From positions 1-7,348 of the forward strand of contig JAISWY010000083.1 of the NCBI GenBank assembly GCA_031270925.1: a DNA stretch of 7,348 nt, given 5' to 3'. Below the pieces are notes generated by a model. It saw only the letters and a program-made list of their open reading frames with translations, made no database searches and was not told the origin of the DNA. Positions 1 to 7,046 of this stretch are shown in pieces. Source of the stretch: Candidatus Symbiothrix sp. (GTDB lineage: Bacteria; Bacteroidota; Bacteroidia; Bacteroidales; Azobacteroidaceae). Positions within the stretch are counted from its first letter, which is position 1; each line of letters begins with the position of its first letter. The position numbers and the translations under genes were made by a program.

Positions 1-119
1 CGGTGGCGGCAAATTCGGACGACAGCTATATTATTTATTCTGCATCCGCTACTTTTGAAACGCCGCAGTTGCTGATTCCTGTTAATCCGCAATTGAGGAA
101 CAGGCTGGCGAGGCCGTAA
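1..119 (+). CDS. 3' end of an unrecognised protein (5'-truncated by window edge)
   Basis: A reading frame enters from the left edge (first full codon at base 3) and stays open for 38 codons to a TAA at 117-119. The visible C-terminus contains SYIIYSASATFETPQLLIP and ends RNRLARP. Codon choice resembles the neighbouring genes, which is why I treat it as coding. I do not recognise the family, and 38 residues are too few for a domain call; the alternating polar and hydrophobic pattern would fit a beta-rich tail, but that is a guess. The next gene starts 93 bases downstream on the same strand, so co-transcription is possible. It does not resemble the ClpB N-terminal domain, so it does not supply the domain missing from the neighbour. 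Confidence 0.45.
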   Translation, partial: VAANSDDSYIIYSASATFETPQLLIPVNPQLRNRLARP

Positions 120-145
120 CTCTTCGTTAATGGTTTTTATGTCAT

Positions 146-178
146 TTTGGCACACATTCGTGTTTGGCAAATATTTTG
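146..178 (+). promoter_or_regulatory. Weak candidate promoter for clpB
   Basis: TTTG at 146-149 is followed 22 bases later by TATTTTG at 172-178, one base short of the Bacteroidetes -7 consensus TAnnTTTG. Transcription would begin near 185 and leave a leader of about 28 bases. The match is imperfect and such motifs arise by chance in A/T-rich DNA. The gene might instead be transcribed from upstream. Confidence 0.25.
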
Positions 179-212
179 CAGGGAATCCATCCTGAAGGAG
201 AAAATAAAGAAT

Positions 213-2294
213 ATGAACACGAATACAAATAACTCAACCCAAAGCAATTACCAATGGTTGCCGAAATTTGCAATTAATTTGAACGAACGCGCCCGTGCCG
301 GAAAATTGGATCCGGTAATCGGACGCGACGAGGAAATTCGTCGGGTATTACAGATTTTAAGTCGGCGGACGAAAAACAATCCGATTCTCATCGGAGAACC
401 GGGCGTCGGAAAAACCGCCATAGCCGAAGGTCTGGCCTTCCGGATTGTTCGCGGCGATGTACCCGAAAATCTGAAATCAAAGCAAATTTATTCCTTGGAT
501 ATGGGCGCATTGATTGCCGGCGCCAAATACAAGGGAGAATTTGAAGAACGATTAAAATCGGTTGTAAATGAAGTGATTGGCTCCGAAGGCGCAATCATTT
601 TGTTTATCGACGAAATTCACACTTTGGTGGGAGCCGGTGGCGGCGACGGCGCCATGGACGCCGCCAACATCCTGAAACCGGCATTGGCGCGCGGCGAATT
701 GCGGGCGATCGGCGCAACGACTTTGAACGAATATCAAAAATATTTCGAGAAAGACAAAGCTTTGGAACGCCGTTTCCAACAAGTATTAATCGACGAACCG
801 AGCGAAGCCGACGCCGTTTCGATTTTGCGTGGATTGAAGGAAAAATACGAAAACCATCACAAAATCCGAATTAAAGACGATGCGATTATTGCAGCCGTAC
901 AATTATCAAGTCGCTATATATCAGAACGTTTCTTGCCCGACAAAGCCATTGATTTGATGGACGAAGCCGCTGCTCGTTTGCGGATGCAGGTCGATTCCGT
1001 TCCCGAATCTTTGGACGAAATCACGCGCAAAATCCGACAACTGGAAATTGAGCGTGAAGCCATCAAGCGCGAAAAAGATACCATTAAACTGGAAAGTTTG
1101 AATCGCGAAATCGCCGATCTGCGCACCGAAGAAAAGCGTTTCAAAGTACAATGGGAATCGGAACGCGCCATCATCAATCAAATCCAACAGAACAAGATCG
1201 ACATCGAAAACCTGAAGTTTCAGGCCGAAGGCGCCGAACGGGAAGGCGATTACGGCAAAGTAGCCGAAATCCGTTACGGTTTGTTAAAGCAAAAAGAAAC
1301 GAAAATTGAGAATTACCAACAGGAATTGGGCGCCATGCAAGGCCAGAATGCGATGATCAAAGAAGAAGTGAACGCCGACGATATTGCCGAAGTGGTTTCA
1401 CGCTGGACGGGTATTCCCGTTGGGCGGATGTTGCAAAGCGAATCCGACAAGTTGATACACCTCGAAAAGGAACTGCACAAGCGCGTTATTGGTCAGGACG
1501 AAGCGATCGCCGCTGTTTCCGACGCCATTCGCCGGAGCCGCGCCGGTTTGCAAGACCCGAAGCGCCCCATCGGTTCGTTCATCTTTTTGGGAACTACCGG
1601 CGTGGGAAAAACCGAATTGGCGAAAGCTCTCGCCGAATATTTGTTCAACGCCGAAAATTTGATGACCCGTATCGACATGAGCGAATATCAGGAGAAATTC
1701 AGCCTTACGCGCCTCATCGGTTCGCCTCCGGGTTATGTGGGTTATGAGGAAGGCGGGCAGTTGACTGAGGCCGTGCGCCGGAAGCCCTATTCAGTGGTGT
1801 TATTCGACGAAATAGAGAAAGCGCATCCCGACGTTTTCAACCTGCTTTTGCAAGTCTTGGACGACGGTCGGTTGACGGATAACAAAGGCCGCGTGGTCAA
1901 TTTCAAGAATACAATCGTGATTATGACCTCGAATGTAGCGCCCGATTTGTTGCGACAAACTTTCCGTCCCGAATTTTTGAACCGGATTGATGAAATCGTT
2001 CAATTTACGCCTTTGAATGAATCGGAAATCAGGCAAATCGTTGAAATGCAATTAAATAAAGTTAAAAAACAATTATCGGAAAACGGCGTGAATTTGCAAA
2101 TTACCGAAAAGACCATCGATTTGATTGCCGAAGAAGGCTTTGATCCGCAGTTCGGGGCGCGACCGGTCAAACGGGCTATTCAGCGCCGGATTTTGAATCC
2201 CTTATCGAAAGCGATATTGGCCGGCAGCATCGACCAAGAACAGACGATGGTTGTGGATGCTGCGGAAGGGGAACTGGTATTTCGGAATAATTAA
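213..2294 (+). CDS. clpB: ClpB-type AAA+ protein disaggregase lacking the N-domain
   Basis: This is a cytoplasmic Hsp100 ATPase expected to pull proteins out of aggregates as a hexamer with DnaK/DnaJ/GrpE. I chose the ATG at 213 (693 aa): AAGGAG at 195-200 precedes it, and the 22 residues read from the upstream TTG (147) look non-coding. First AAA+ module: Walker A GEPGVGKT 61-68, pore-loop Tyr106, Walker B D133/E134, arginine fingers R186/R187. A full-length ClpB middle coiled coil spans about 263-385, which separates it from ClpC and ClpA. Second module: Walker A GTTGVGKT 460-467, pore loop GYVGYEEGG 507-515, Walker B D532/E533, RPEFLNR 585-591, sensor-2 R650. Oddities: typical ClpB has about 860 aa, and here the roughly 150-residue N-domain is absent. 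The stretch between TSN (572-574) and RPEF is only 10 residues, against about 30-37 in ClpB proteins I recall. It could be the sole ClpB or a reduced paralogue. Confidence 0.93.
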   Translation: MNTNTNNSTQSNYQWLPKFAINLNERARAGKLDPVIGRDEEIRRVLQILSRRTKNNPILIGEPGVGKTAIAEGLAFRIVRGDVPENLKSKQIYSLDMGALIAGAKYKGEFEERLKSVVNEVIGSEGAIILFIDEIHTLVGAGGGDGAMDAANILKPALARGELRAIGATTLNEYQKYFEKDKALERRFQQVLIDEPSEADAVSILRGLKEKYENHHKIRIKDDAIIAAVQLSSRYISERFLPDKAIDLMDEAAARLRMQVDSVPESLDEITRKIRQLEIEREAIKREKDTIKLESLNREIADLRTEEKRFKVQWESERAIINQIQQNKIDIENLKFQAEGAEREGDYGKVAEIRYGLLKQKETKIENYQQELGAMQGQNAMIKEEVNADDIAEVVSRWTGIPVGRMLQSESDKLIHLEKELHKRVIGQDEAIAAVSDAIRRSRAGLQDPKRPIGSFIFLGTTGVGKTELAKALAEYLFNAENLMTRIDMSEYQEKFSLTRLIGSPPGYVGYEEGGQLTEAVRRKPYSVVLFDEIEKAHPDVFNLLLQVLDDGRLTDNKGRVVNFKNTIVIMTSNVAPDLLRQTFRPEFLNRIDEIVQFTPLNESEIRQIVEMQLNKVKKQLSENGVNLQITEKTIDLIAEEGFDPQFGARPVKRAIQRRILNPLSKAILAGSIDQEQTMVVDAAEGELVFRNN

Positions 2295-2471
2295 TCGAGA
2301 GTCCTGACACACTGCACATAGCGCTCGAAGTCCACGGAAGAACGAACGGCGGGCAGTATAACTACGTTCCCGAATGGACAGCGGCGCAAGGTCATAAAGG
2401 CTAACTTCCTTTTGCCCCAAAACGGCAGTTCCAACGAGTCACCTGCCAAACCCTGTGTTTATCAGAGGCTA

Positions 2472-2486
2472 CAGACCGCAGGTCTG
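2472..2486. repeat. Perfect 6-bp inverted repeat
   Basis: CAGACC and GGTCTG flank a 3-base GCA loop. It is too short and lacks a T-tract, so it is not a convincing terminator. It is part of the repeat-rich spacer downstream of clpB. Confidence 0.5.
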
Positions 2487-2515
2487 AATGTTAATAACCC
2501 CCAATGAAGCGAAGC

Positions 2516-2536
2516 GATAGGGGGATAGGGGGATAG
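2516..2536. repeat. Tandem 8-base repeat GATAGGGG
   Basis: GATAGGGG occurs twice in direct succession (2516-2523 and 2524-2531), followed by a partial third unit GATAG (2532-2536). The G-runs could pair with the CCCCC at 2498-2502. Such arrays are prone to slippage; no function is evident. Confidence 0.7.
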
Positions 2537-2555
2537 CGAAATAACCACACTCCCC

Positions 2556-2575
2556 TCAACCCCGAAGTGGGTTGA
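2556..2575. repeat. Hairpin A: TCAACCC/GGGTTGA arms
   Basis: The 7-base perfect arms TCAACCC (2556-2562) and GGGTTGA (2569-2575) enclose the 6-base loop CGAAGT. The same arms recur 45 bases downstream around a different loop. There is no T-tract on either side, so it is not a standard intrinsic terminator. Confidence 0.65.
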
Positions 2576-2619
2576 ATATATCAATTAACAAGTTGAAGGA
2601 TATTCCGGCTCAATGCCAT

Positions 2620-2636
2620 TCAACCCTTCGGGTTGA
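2620..2636. repeat. Hairpin B: second TCAACCC/GGGTTGA palindrome
   Basis: TCAACCC (2620-2626) and GGGTTGA (2630-2636) enclose the 3-base loop TTC. The arms are identical to those of the hairpin at 2556-2575, while the loop differs in length and sequence. This pattern suggests two members of one palindromic repeat family, or selection on the arms alone. Confidence 0.65.
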
Positions 2637-2716
2637 GGAGGTCGATGTATTTCTCGCAGCCCCCAATCGCTACGCTTCGCTCGACATGACGCGCTTCCAT
2701 ATGATTCCAATAATCA

Positions 2717-2749
2717 AAAAGCCGGCTTTGATAGAAAAAGCCGGCTTTT
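2717..2749. terminator. Strong Rho-independent terminator, mainly for the POT gene
   Basis: The 13-bp perfect arms AAAAGCCGGCTTT (2717-2729) and AAAGCCGGCTTTT (2737-2749) enclose a 7-base loop. Each arm contains the self-complementary GCCGGC. The hairpin begins 16 bases beyond the POT stop codon on the minus strand and is followed there by T-rich sequence. The A/T-flanked arms also give a T-run in the plus direction, so it may stop late read-through from clpB, whose stop lies about 420 bases upstream. Confidence 0.85.
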
Positions 2750-2765
2750 CTTACAATTCAATAAA

Positions 2766-4271
2766 TTACTCCGCAACTTTCTCCAACCACTTAACCATTG
2801 CAAACATGGCAATCATCGAGAGCAGGCAAACCGTTACAAATACCGTCCAAGTAATTGAAATAGAGATGTTTTTGTACATCATCGCGCCCAAGAACAACGA
2901 GAAATTACCGACCGCAGTTGCACCCAACCAGCAGCCTTGCATCAAACCTTGCAAATGAGCGGGAGCCACTTTCGACACAAACGATAGTCCCAAAGGCGAG
3001 ATAAACAATTCGGCTACGGTCAATATGAAATAAGTGGCGAACAACAGCCAAGGCGTTACGCGCAAATCGAAATCCAATCCGCCCACGTCTTTTACTTCGT
3101 TCAAAGCAGGCAAACCGATGGAACCGATGGCCATGACAAGGAAAGCCGCTGCTGCAATCCCCATCCCGATCCCGATTTTTTTAGGAGTGGAAGGTTCTTT
3201 CCCTCTTTTAGCCAATACCGCAAACAACGCCATGATAACGGGAGTTAAAATTACAACAATAAACGGATTAATGGATTGGAATATTTCGGCGGTAATATCC
3301 AAACCGAATACTCGCAATTGCGTATAATCCTTAGCAAACATCGTCAGCGTTAATCCGTTCTGATGGAATGAGAACCAGAAGAAAATAACCACAGCAAATA
3401 CGGCGAACAGAGCCAAAATCCGTTGTTTGATTTCTTTCGCATCTTGCCGGATTTGTTCAGCTGTGATTTGTGGTTTACCGGTTTGAGCAATGACTTTTTT
3501 GTCGGGCAGTATCTTCTTATAAATGAAGAAAACAACCATCGAAATAAGCATCGCGACAATCGCTACCGAAAAAGCATAATGAAAACCGGTATTAAAAGCA
3601 TTCAAATAGCTGTCGGCGAAAGTATTCATGTCGGGCGTTCCGTTTCCCGAAACTTGTGTAGCCAATTCCGTAAACCGTCCGTTGAATATTTCTTGCGACA
3701 TGGTTGCGTTTTTAAACTGCCAGCACAAATCGGGCAGGTCGGGATTGTAGGCGAATCCTTGTAGTTTCACAAACCAGTTGCGCACTGCAACGGCTGCAAA
3801 CGGAGCGAAAATAGCGCCCACATTGATAAACATATAAAAAATTTGGAAACCCGAATCGCGCAACTTAGCATATTTTTCATTGTCGTACATTTGACCGACC
3901 AAAGCCTGTAAGTTACCTTTGAACAATCCGTTTCCGAAAGCAATAACCAACAAAGCCGCCAATGCAATCCATTGGGTGGTAATCAAAGCGGGCATAGCCA
4001 GGAACAAATAACCCAAACACATCACAACCAAGCCGGCGATGATGGTGCCTTTATAGTTCTTTGTCCAGTCGGCAATCAAGCCGCCAAGCAAAGCCAAAAT
4101 GTAAATAGCTCCGTAAAAAGTGGAATACATACCCCCTGCTTCCGTTTCGGACAATCCGAATTTCGACATCAGAAACAAGGTTAGGATAGCCATCATGGTA
4201 TAGAAACCGAATCGTTCGCCCATATTGGCTAATGCGGCGGGAATTAATCCCTTGGGATGATTTTTAAACAT
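2766..4271 (-). CDS. Proton-dependent oligopeptide transporter (POT/PTR2 family, MFS)
   Basis: This is a 501-residue inner-membrane carrier expected to import di- and tripeptides with protons. It is strongly hydrophobic, with many predicted membrane helices, consistent with the 12-14 of the family. Family signatures are visible: ERFGFY at 19-24 (end of the ExxERFxYY motif), GGLIAD at 63-68, GNGLFKGNLQ at 113-122, FYMFINVGAIFAPF at 145-158, FWFSFHQNG at 298-306 and ELFISPLGLSFVSKVAP at 421-437. The long polar stretch at about 169-225 is probably an external loop. Oddity: the first Glu of ExxER, linked to proton coupling in characterised members, is Asn16, and the usual acidic residue in FWxxFxQ-like motifs is His303. 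I recall similar residues in other Bacteroidetes carriers, so they may be lineage features. The ATG at 4271 follows an A/T-rich leader without a Shine-Dalgarno site. The gene is transcribed away from fumarase and ends at a strong terminator. The exact substrate cannot be read from the sequence. Confidence 0.92.
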   Translation of the reverse strand: MFKNHPKGLIPAALANMGERFGFYTMMAILTLFLMSKFGLSETEAGGMYSTFYGAIYILALLGGLIADWTKNYKGTIIAGLVVMCLGYLFLAMPALITTQWIALAALLVIAFGNGLFKGNLQALVGQMYDNEKYAKLRDSGFQIFYMFINVGAIFAPFAAVAVRNWFVKLQGFAYNPDLPDLCWQFKNATMSQEIFNGRFTELATQVSGNGTPDMNTFADSYLNAFNTGFHYAFSVAIVAMLISMVVFFIYKKILPDKKVIAQTGKPQITAEQIRQDAKEIKQRILALFAVFAVVIFFWFSFHQNGLTLTMFAKDYTQLRVFGLDITAEIFQSINPFIVVILTPVIMALFAVLAKRGKEPSTPKKIGIGMGIAAAAFLVMAIGSIGLPALNEVKDVGGLDFDLRVTPWLLFATYFILTVAELFISPLGLSFVSKVAPAHLQGLMQGCWLGATAVGNFSLFLGAMMYKNISISITWTVFVTVCLLSMIAMFAMVKWLEKVAE

Positions 4272-4324
4272 AACAAATTGATATTAATAATTGATGATTT
4301 AACTTATTTTCACAACACAAGTCG

Positions 4325-4355
4325 CAAAGATAAGCGGATTATTTGAGTTTTGCAA
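4325..4355 (-). promoter_or_regulatory. Bacteroidetes-type promoter for the POT transporter
   Basis: Read on the minus strand, TTG (plus 4353-4355) is followed after 20 bases by TATCTTTG (plus 4325-4332), an exact match to the -7 consensus TAnnTTTG. The start point would be near 4318, giving a leader of about 47 bases to the ATG at 4271. Its -33 element lies inside the span of the opposing fumarase promoter. Confidence 0.7.
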
Positions 4356-4372
4356 TTTTCTTGCTACTTTTG
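4342..4372 (+). promoter_or_regulatory. Bacteroidetes-type promoter for fumarase
   Basis: TTTG (4342-4345), a 19-base spacer and TACTTTTG (4365-4372) match the -33/-7 Bacteroidetes consensus exactly. Transcription would start near 4379, about 33 bases before the ATG at 4412. The promoter overlaps the divergent transporter promoter by about 14 bases. Its position also argues against the longer fumarase frame beginning at the TTG at 4343, which would lie inside the promoter. Confidence 0.78.
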
Positions 4373-4411
4373 CTGTCCCGTTCAGGCATTAATTTAAAAA
4401 ACAAGATATTT

Positions 4412-6031
4412 ATGGCAACACCTCCGTTCAAGTATCAAGCGATGTTCCCCATGGGATACGACGATACCGAGTATTATTTATTGACGAAAGATGGCGTATC
4501 CGTTTCAACTTTTGAGGGCAAAGAAATGCTGAAAGTAAAGCCCGAAGCATTGACCCGCTTAACCAAGGCCTGTTTCCACGATTGCGCATTCTATTTGCGG
4601 CCGGCGCATCAAAAACAAGTGGCCGCGATTTTATCCGATCCCGAAGCGAGCGACAACGATAAATACGTGGCGCTGACCATGTTACGTAATGCTGAAGTTT
4701 CTGCCAAAGGTATTTTACCATTCTGTCAAGATACCGGAACGGCAACCATAGTGGCCAAAAAAGGCCAGCAGGTCTGGACGGGCGGCGGCGATGAAGAAGC
4801 ACTTTCGAAAGGCGTTTACAAAACTTATACGGAAGAGAATTTGCGCTATTCGCAAAACGCGCCGTTGGATATGTACAACGAAAAAAATACCGGCTGCAAT
4901 CTTCCGGCACAAATTGATATTCAAGCGGTTGACGGCGACGAATACAAATTCTTGTGCATCGCCAAAGGCGGCGGTTCGAGCAACAAAACCTATCTGTATC
5001 AGGAAACGAAAGCGCTGCTGAATCCGGCAACTTTGGAAAAATTCCTCATCGAAAAAATGAAATCCTTGGGAACAGCAGCTTGCCCTCCCTACCACATCGC
5101 GTTTGTAATCGGCGGAACATCAGCCGATTTATGCTTAAAAACCGTGAAATTGGCTTCGACCAAATATTACGACCATTTGCCGGCCGAAGGCAACGAAGGC
5201 GGACAGGCATTTCGCGATATTGAGTTGGAAAACAAGATGTTGAAGGCATCGCAGGCTATCGGTTTGGGCGCACAATTCGGCGGAAAATATTTGGCGCACG
5301 ACATCCGTGTTATCCGTTTGCCGCGGCATGGCGCTTCTTGTCCCGTAGGAATGGCGGTTTCCTGTTCGGCCGACCGCAATATCAAAGCAAAAATCAACAA
5401 AGACGGCGTTTGGATTGAAAAATTAGAGCAATTCCCCGCACAATACATTCCCGAAGAATACCGCACAGCGGGCGAAGGCGATGTGGTTCGCATCAACTTG
5501 AATCGTCCGATGAAAGAAATTTTGGCCGAATTGACGAAATATCCGGTCGCTACACGTTTGTCGTTGAACGGAACGATTGTTGTCGGCCGCGACATCGCCC
5601 ACGCCAAACTGAAAGAACTTTTGGATAAAGGCGAAGATTTGCCGCAATACGTCAAAGACCATCCGATTTATTACGCAGGCCCGGCCAAAACGCCCACAGG
5701 TTACGCCAGCGGCTCGATGGGGCCAACCACCGCAGGACGGATGGATTCTTACGTCGATTTATTCCAATCGCACGGCGGCAGCATGATAATGTTGGCGAAA
5801 GGCAATCGCAGTCAGCAAGTTACCGATGCCTGCCGGAAACACGGCGGCTTCTATTTGGGATCGATTGGCGGGCCGGCGGCTATTCTGGCGCAAAACAACA
5901 TCAAAAGCCTCGAATGTTTGGCCTATCCCGAATTGGGAATGGAAGCGATTTGGAAAATAGAAGTCGAAGATTTTCCCGCCTTTATTTTGGTGGACGACAA
6001 AGGGAACGACTTTTTCCGGAAGCTAAAATAG
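4412..6031 (+). CDS. fumA: Class I fumarate hydratase, [4Fe-4S]-dependent
   Basis: It catalyses the reversible hydration of fumarate to L-malate in the cytoplasm, in the TCA cycle or running in reverse toward fumarate and succinate in fermenting Bacteroidetes. The start is the ATG at 4412 (539 aa, close to the 548 aa of E. coli FumA). The residues read from upstream starts are unlike the family and fall in the promoter. The cluster ligands Cys105 (PFCQDTGTA), Cys224 (AACPPYH) and Cys318 (VSCSADRN) carry the same numbers as in E. coli FumA. Active-site residues, matched from memory to the Leishmania enzyme with an offset of 28, are all present: D107, R145, R393, T439, R443, K463. The N-terminal alpha domain and C-terminal beta domain (from about 380) are fused in one chain, as in FumA/FumB. 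It is divergent from the peptide transporter and has its own promoter. The A/T-rich leader has no Shine-Dalgarno site. It is the class I type; fumA versus fumB cannot be decided here. An oxygen-sensitive cluster is expected. Confidence 0.97.
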   Translation: MATPPFKYQAMFPMGYDDTEYYLLTKDGVSVSTFEGKEMLKVKPEALTRLTKACFHDCAFYLRPAHQKQVAAILSDPEASDNDKYVALTMLRNAEVSAKGILPFCQDTGTATIVAKKGQQVWTGGGDEEALSKGVYKTYTEENLRYSQNAPLDMYNEKNTGCNLPAQIDIQAVDGDEYKFLCIAKGGGSSNKTYLYQETKALLNPATLEKFLIEKMKSLGTAACPPYHIAFVIGGTSADLCLKTVKLASTKYYDHLPAEGNEGGQAFRDIELENKMLKASQAIGLGAQFGGKYLAHDIRVIRLPRHGASCPVGMAVSCSADRNIKAKINKDGVWIEKLEQFPAQYIPEEYRTAGEGDVVRINLNRPMKEILAELTKYPVATRLSLNGTIVVGRDIAHAKLKELLDKGEDLPQYVKDHPIYYAGPAKTPTGYASGSMGPTTAGRMDSYVDLFQSHGGSMIMLAKGNRSQQVTDACRKHGGFYLGSIGGPAAILAQNNIKSLECLAYPELGMEAIWKIEVEDFPAFILVDDKGNDFFRKLK

Positions 6032-6038
6032 CGCGGGA

Positions 6039-7046
6039 TTATTTTTCCATTAGGAAAAGATATTCTTTGTAATCTCCTTCGCTGTTAATCCATTCGTTTG
6101 TCCAGCGCATAGCGCCCATTACATTCTTCTTGTAATCTATTTCAATGGATTTCAGCAATTTACCCGATTCGTTAATAATGTTGTACAGTTCGGCTTTGGT
6201 GGTTCGACCACCCGAACTGTATGACAATAAAATATAATGTGCTTGCGTTTTCCGTATCAACTCTCGCAAGGCTTCCATGGCAATATAATTGCCTTCGTCG
6301 TTCTTACGAAATTCTTCAAAAACAGAGGCGGCAACATTGTCTCGCGTATCTTCCCGCCGGTTTGCCTTGCCGAAAACAGCCGGTTTATCATTCAAAATCA
6401 CAGAAGTCCAAATGTGATAATACGAAGCGTAACGCACACGGCTCGGTGGCATTTTTTCGTTATTCGAGCCATAAGGCGGATCGAAATAAGCCAAATCAAC
6501 TACTTGATTTTTAACGGTTTCAAACACATCCGCACGAATCACTTGATGATCTTTTTCGTTTGGGAAACGCGCCGGCAGTTTCAAAACCATATCCTTGTAC
6601 GAGCGCGACGCCCATTTAGAGAGATAGGCGACATAATGACCAAGCGTATTATCCACAGAATCAAGCGCATAAATCAAACTTGTAAGCAAAACGCATCGGT
6701 CTTCCCAATTTAAATTCAGGCGGTCGATTTCATCCCGGATAGCATCTAATTTCCGCGTATTTTTACGTTGAAAAGGACGTTTTGCATCGGCCTCATCTGC
6801 GCCGTAATATTCTGTAAACCAGCCATCATAACCTCTCAAATGGTTTAAATGTTCGATTATTCCCTGATAAAATTTATCCGGTTGTTTCGATTTCAAATAA
6901 CAAGTCGCAAATACTTCCGACCAAACGGACACATCGTTTGCAATGGTGTTGTAGCCCGATTGCGCCAAGGCTTGCGAAACGCGGGTGGTGCCGGCAAAAC
7001 CATCCAGAACGGTATGAACATCGTCCAATTCAGCCAAAATATTCAA
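6039..7046 (-). CDS. D12-class DNA N6-adenine methyltransferase, start uncertain
   Basis: It is expected to transfer a methyl group from S-adenosylmethionine to adenine in a specific DNA sequence. From the TTG at 7046 (335 aa) there is the SAM-binding motif LDGFAGTTRVSQAL (14-27), Asn37-Asp38 after the next strand, the catalytic DPPYG at 189-193, and YILLSYSSGGRTTKAE (271-286) near the C-terminus, a typical D12 order. TTG is the first standard start in this frame, but it cuts off the conserved motif KYAGSK, which is encoded just upstream (see 7047-7148), so the true protein is probably about 19 residues longer. It converges on fumarase with a 7-base gap and no visible terminator. No restriction endonuclease is next to it: downstream is fumarase and just upstream is an unrelated gene tail, so it looks like a solitary methyltransferase or a domesticated remnant of a restriction system. 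The target sequence cannot be deduced. Confidence 0.9.
   Translation of the reverse strand: MNILAELDDVHTVLDGFAGTTRVSQALAQSGYNTIANDVSVWSEVFATCYLKSKQPDKFYQGIIEHLNHLRGYDGWFTEYYGADEADAKRPFQRKNTRKLDAIRDEIDRLNLNWEDRCVLLTSLIYALDSVDNTLGHYVAYLSKWASRSYKDMVLKLPARFPNEKDHQVIRADVFETVKNQVVDLAYFDPPYGSNNEKMPPSRVRYASYYHIWTSVILNDKPAVFGKANRREDTRDNVAASVFEEFRKNDEGNYIAMEALRELIRKTQAHYILLSYSSGGRTTKAELYNIINESGKLLKSIEIDYKKNVMGAMRWTNEWINSEGDYKEYLFLMEK

Larger units (their letters stand above)
2295..2765. other. Gene-free spacer of 471 bases rich in hairpins and repeat-like sequence
   Basis: This spacer lies between the convergent clpB and POT genes. From left to right it holds: a segment (2295-2470) with open frames on both strands but no recognisable protein; a small palindrome (2472-2486); a C5/G5 pair (2498-2502 and 2520-2524) enclosing AAGCGAAGCG; an 8-base tandem repeat (2516-2536); two hairpins with the same arms (2556-2575 and 2620-2636); a segment CGCTTCGCTCGACATGACG (2674-2692), which resembles short dispersed repeats found between genes in Bacteroidetes; and a terminator (2717-2749). 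The AAGCGAAGCG at 2507-2516 and the CGCTTCGCT at 2674-2682 are inverted relative to each other. I infer a deposit of degenerate intergenic repeats rather than a gene. Confidence 0.55.

Noticed and set aside
147..212. Longer clpB start at the TTG at 147
   Set aside because: The added 22 residues do not resemble ClpB linker or N-domain sequence, while the ATG at 213 has an AAGGAG upstream.
2202..2420. 72-codon minus-strand frame across the end of clpB
   Set aside because: Half of it is antisense to conserved clpB codons and the other frames of the same stretch are equally open; there is no independent support.
2572..2958. 128-codon plus-strand frame over the spacer and the transporter end
   Set aside because: It runs through repeats and a terminator, antisense to a clear membrane-protein gene, and has no recognisable motif.
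4343..4411. Longer fumarase start with a hydrophobic leader resembling a signal peptide
   Set aside because: The extension lies inside the promoter and leader. The ATG at 4412 gives cluster cysteines with the same numbering as E. coli FumA, and the enzyme is cytoplasmic.
6043..6058. TTTTCC/GGAAAA hairpin as a terminator between fumarase and methyltransferase
   Set aside because: It has a 6-bp A/T-rich stem inside the methyltransferase coding end; stability is low and no T-tract follows in the plus direction.
6197..6215. GGTGG-TTCGA-CCACC palindrome as an operator
   Set aside because: It lies deep inside the methyltransferase coding sequence and encodes conserved SSGGRTT residues, so codon content explains it.
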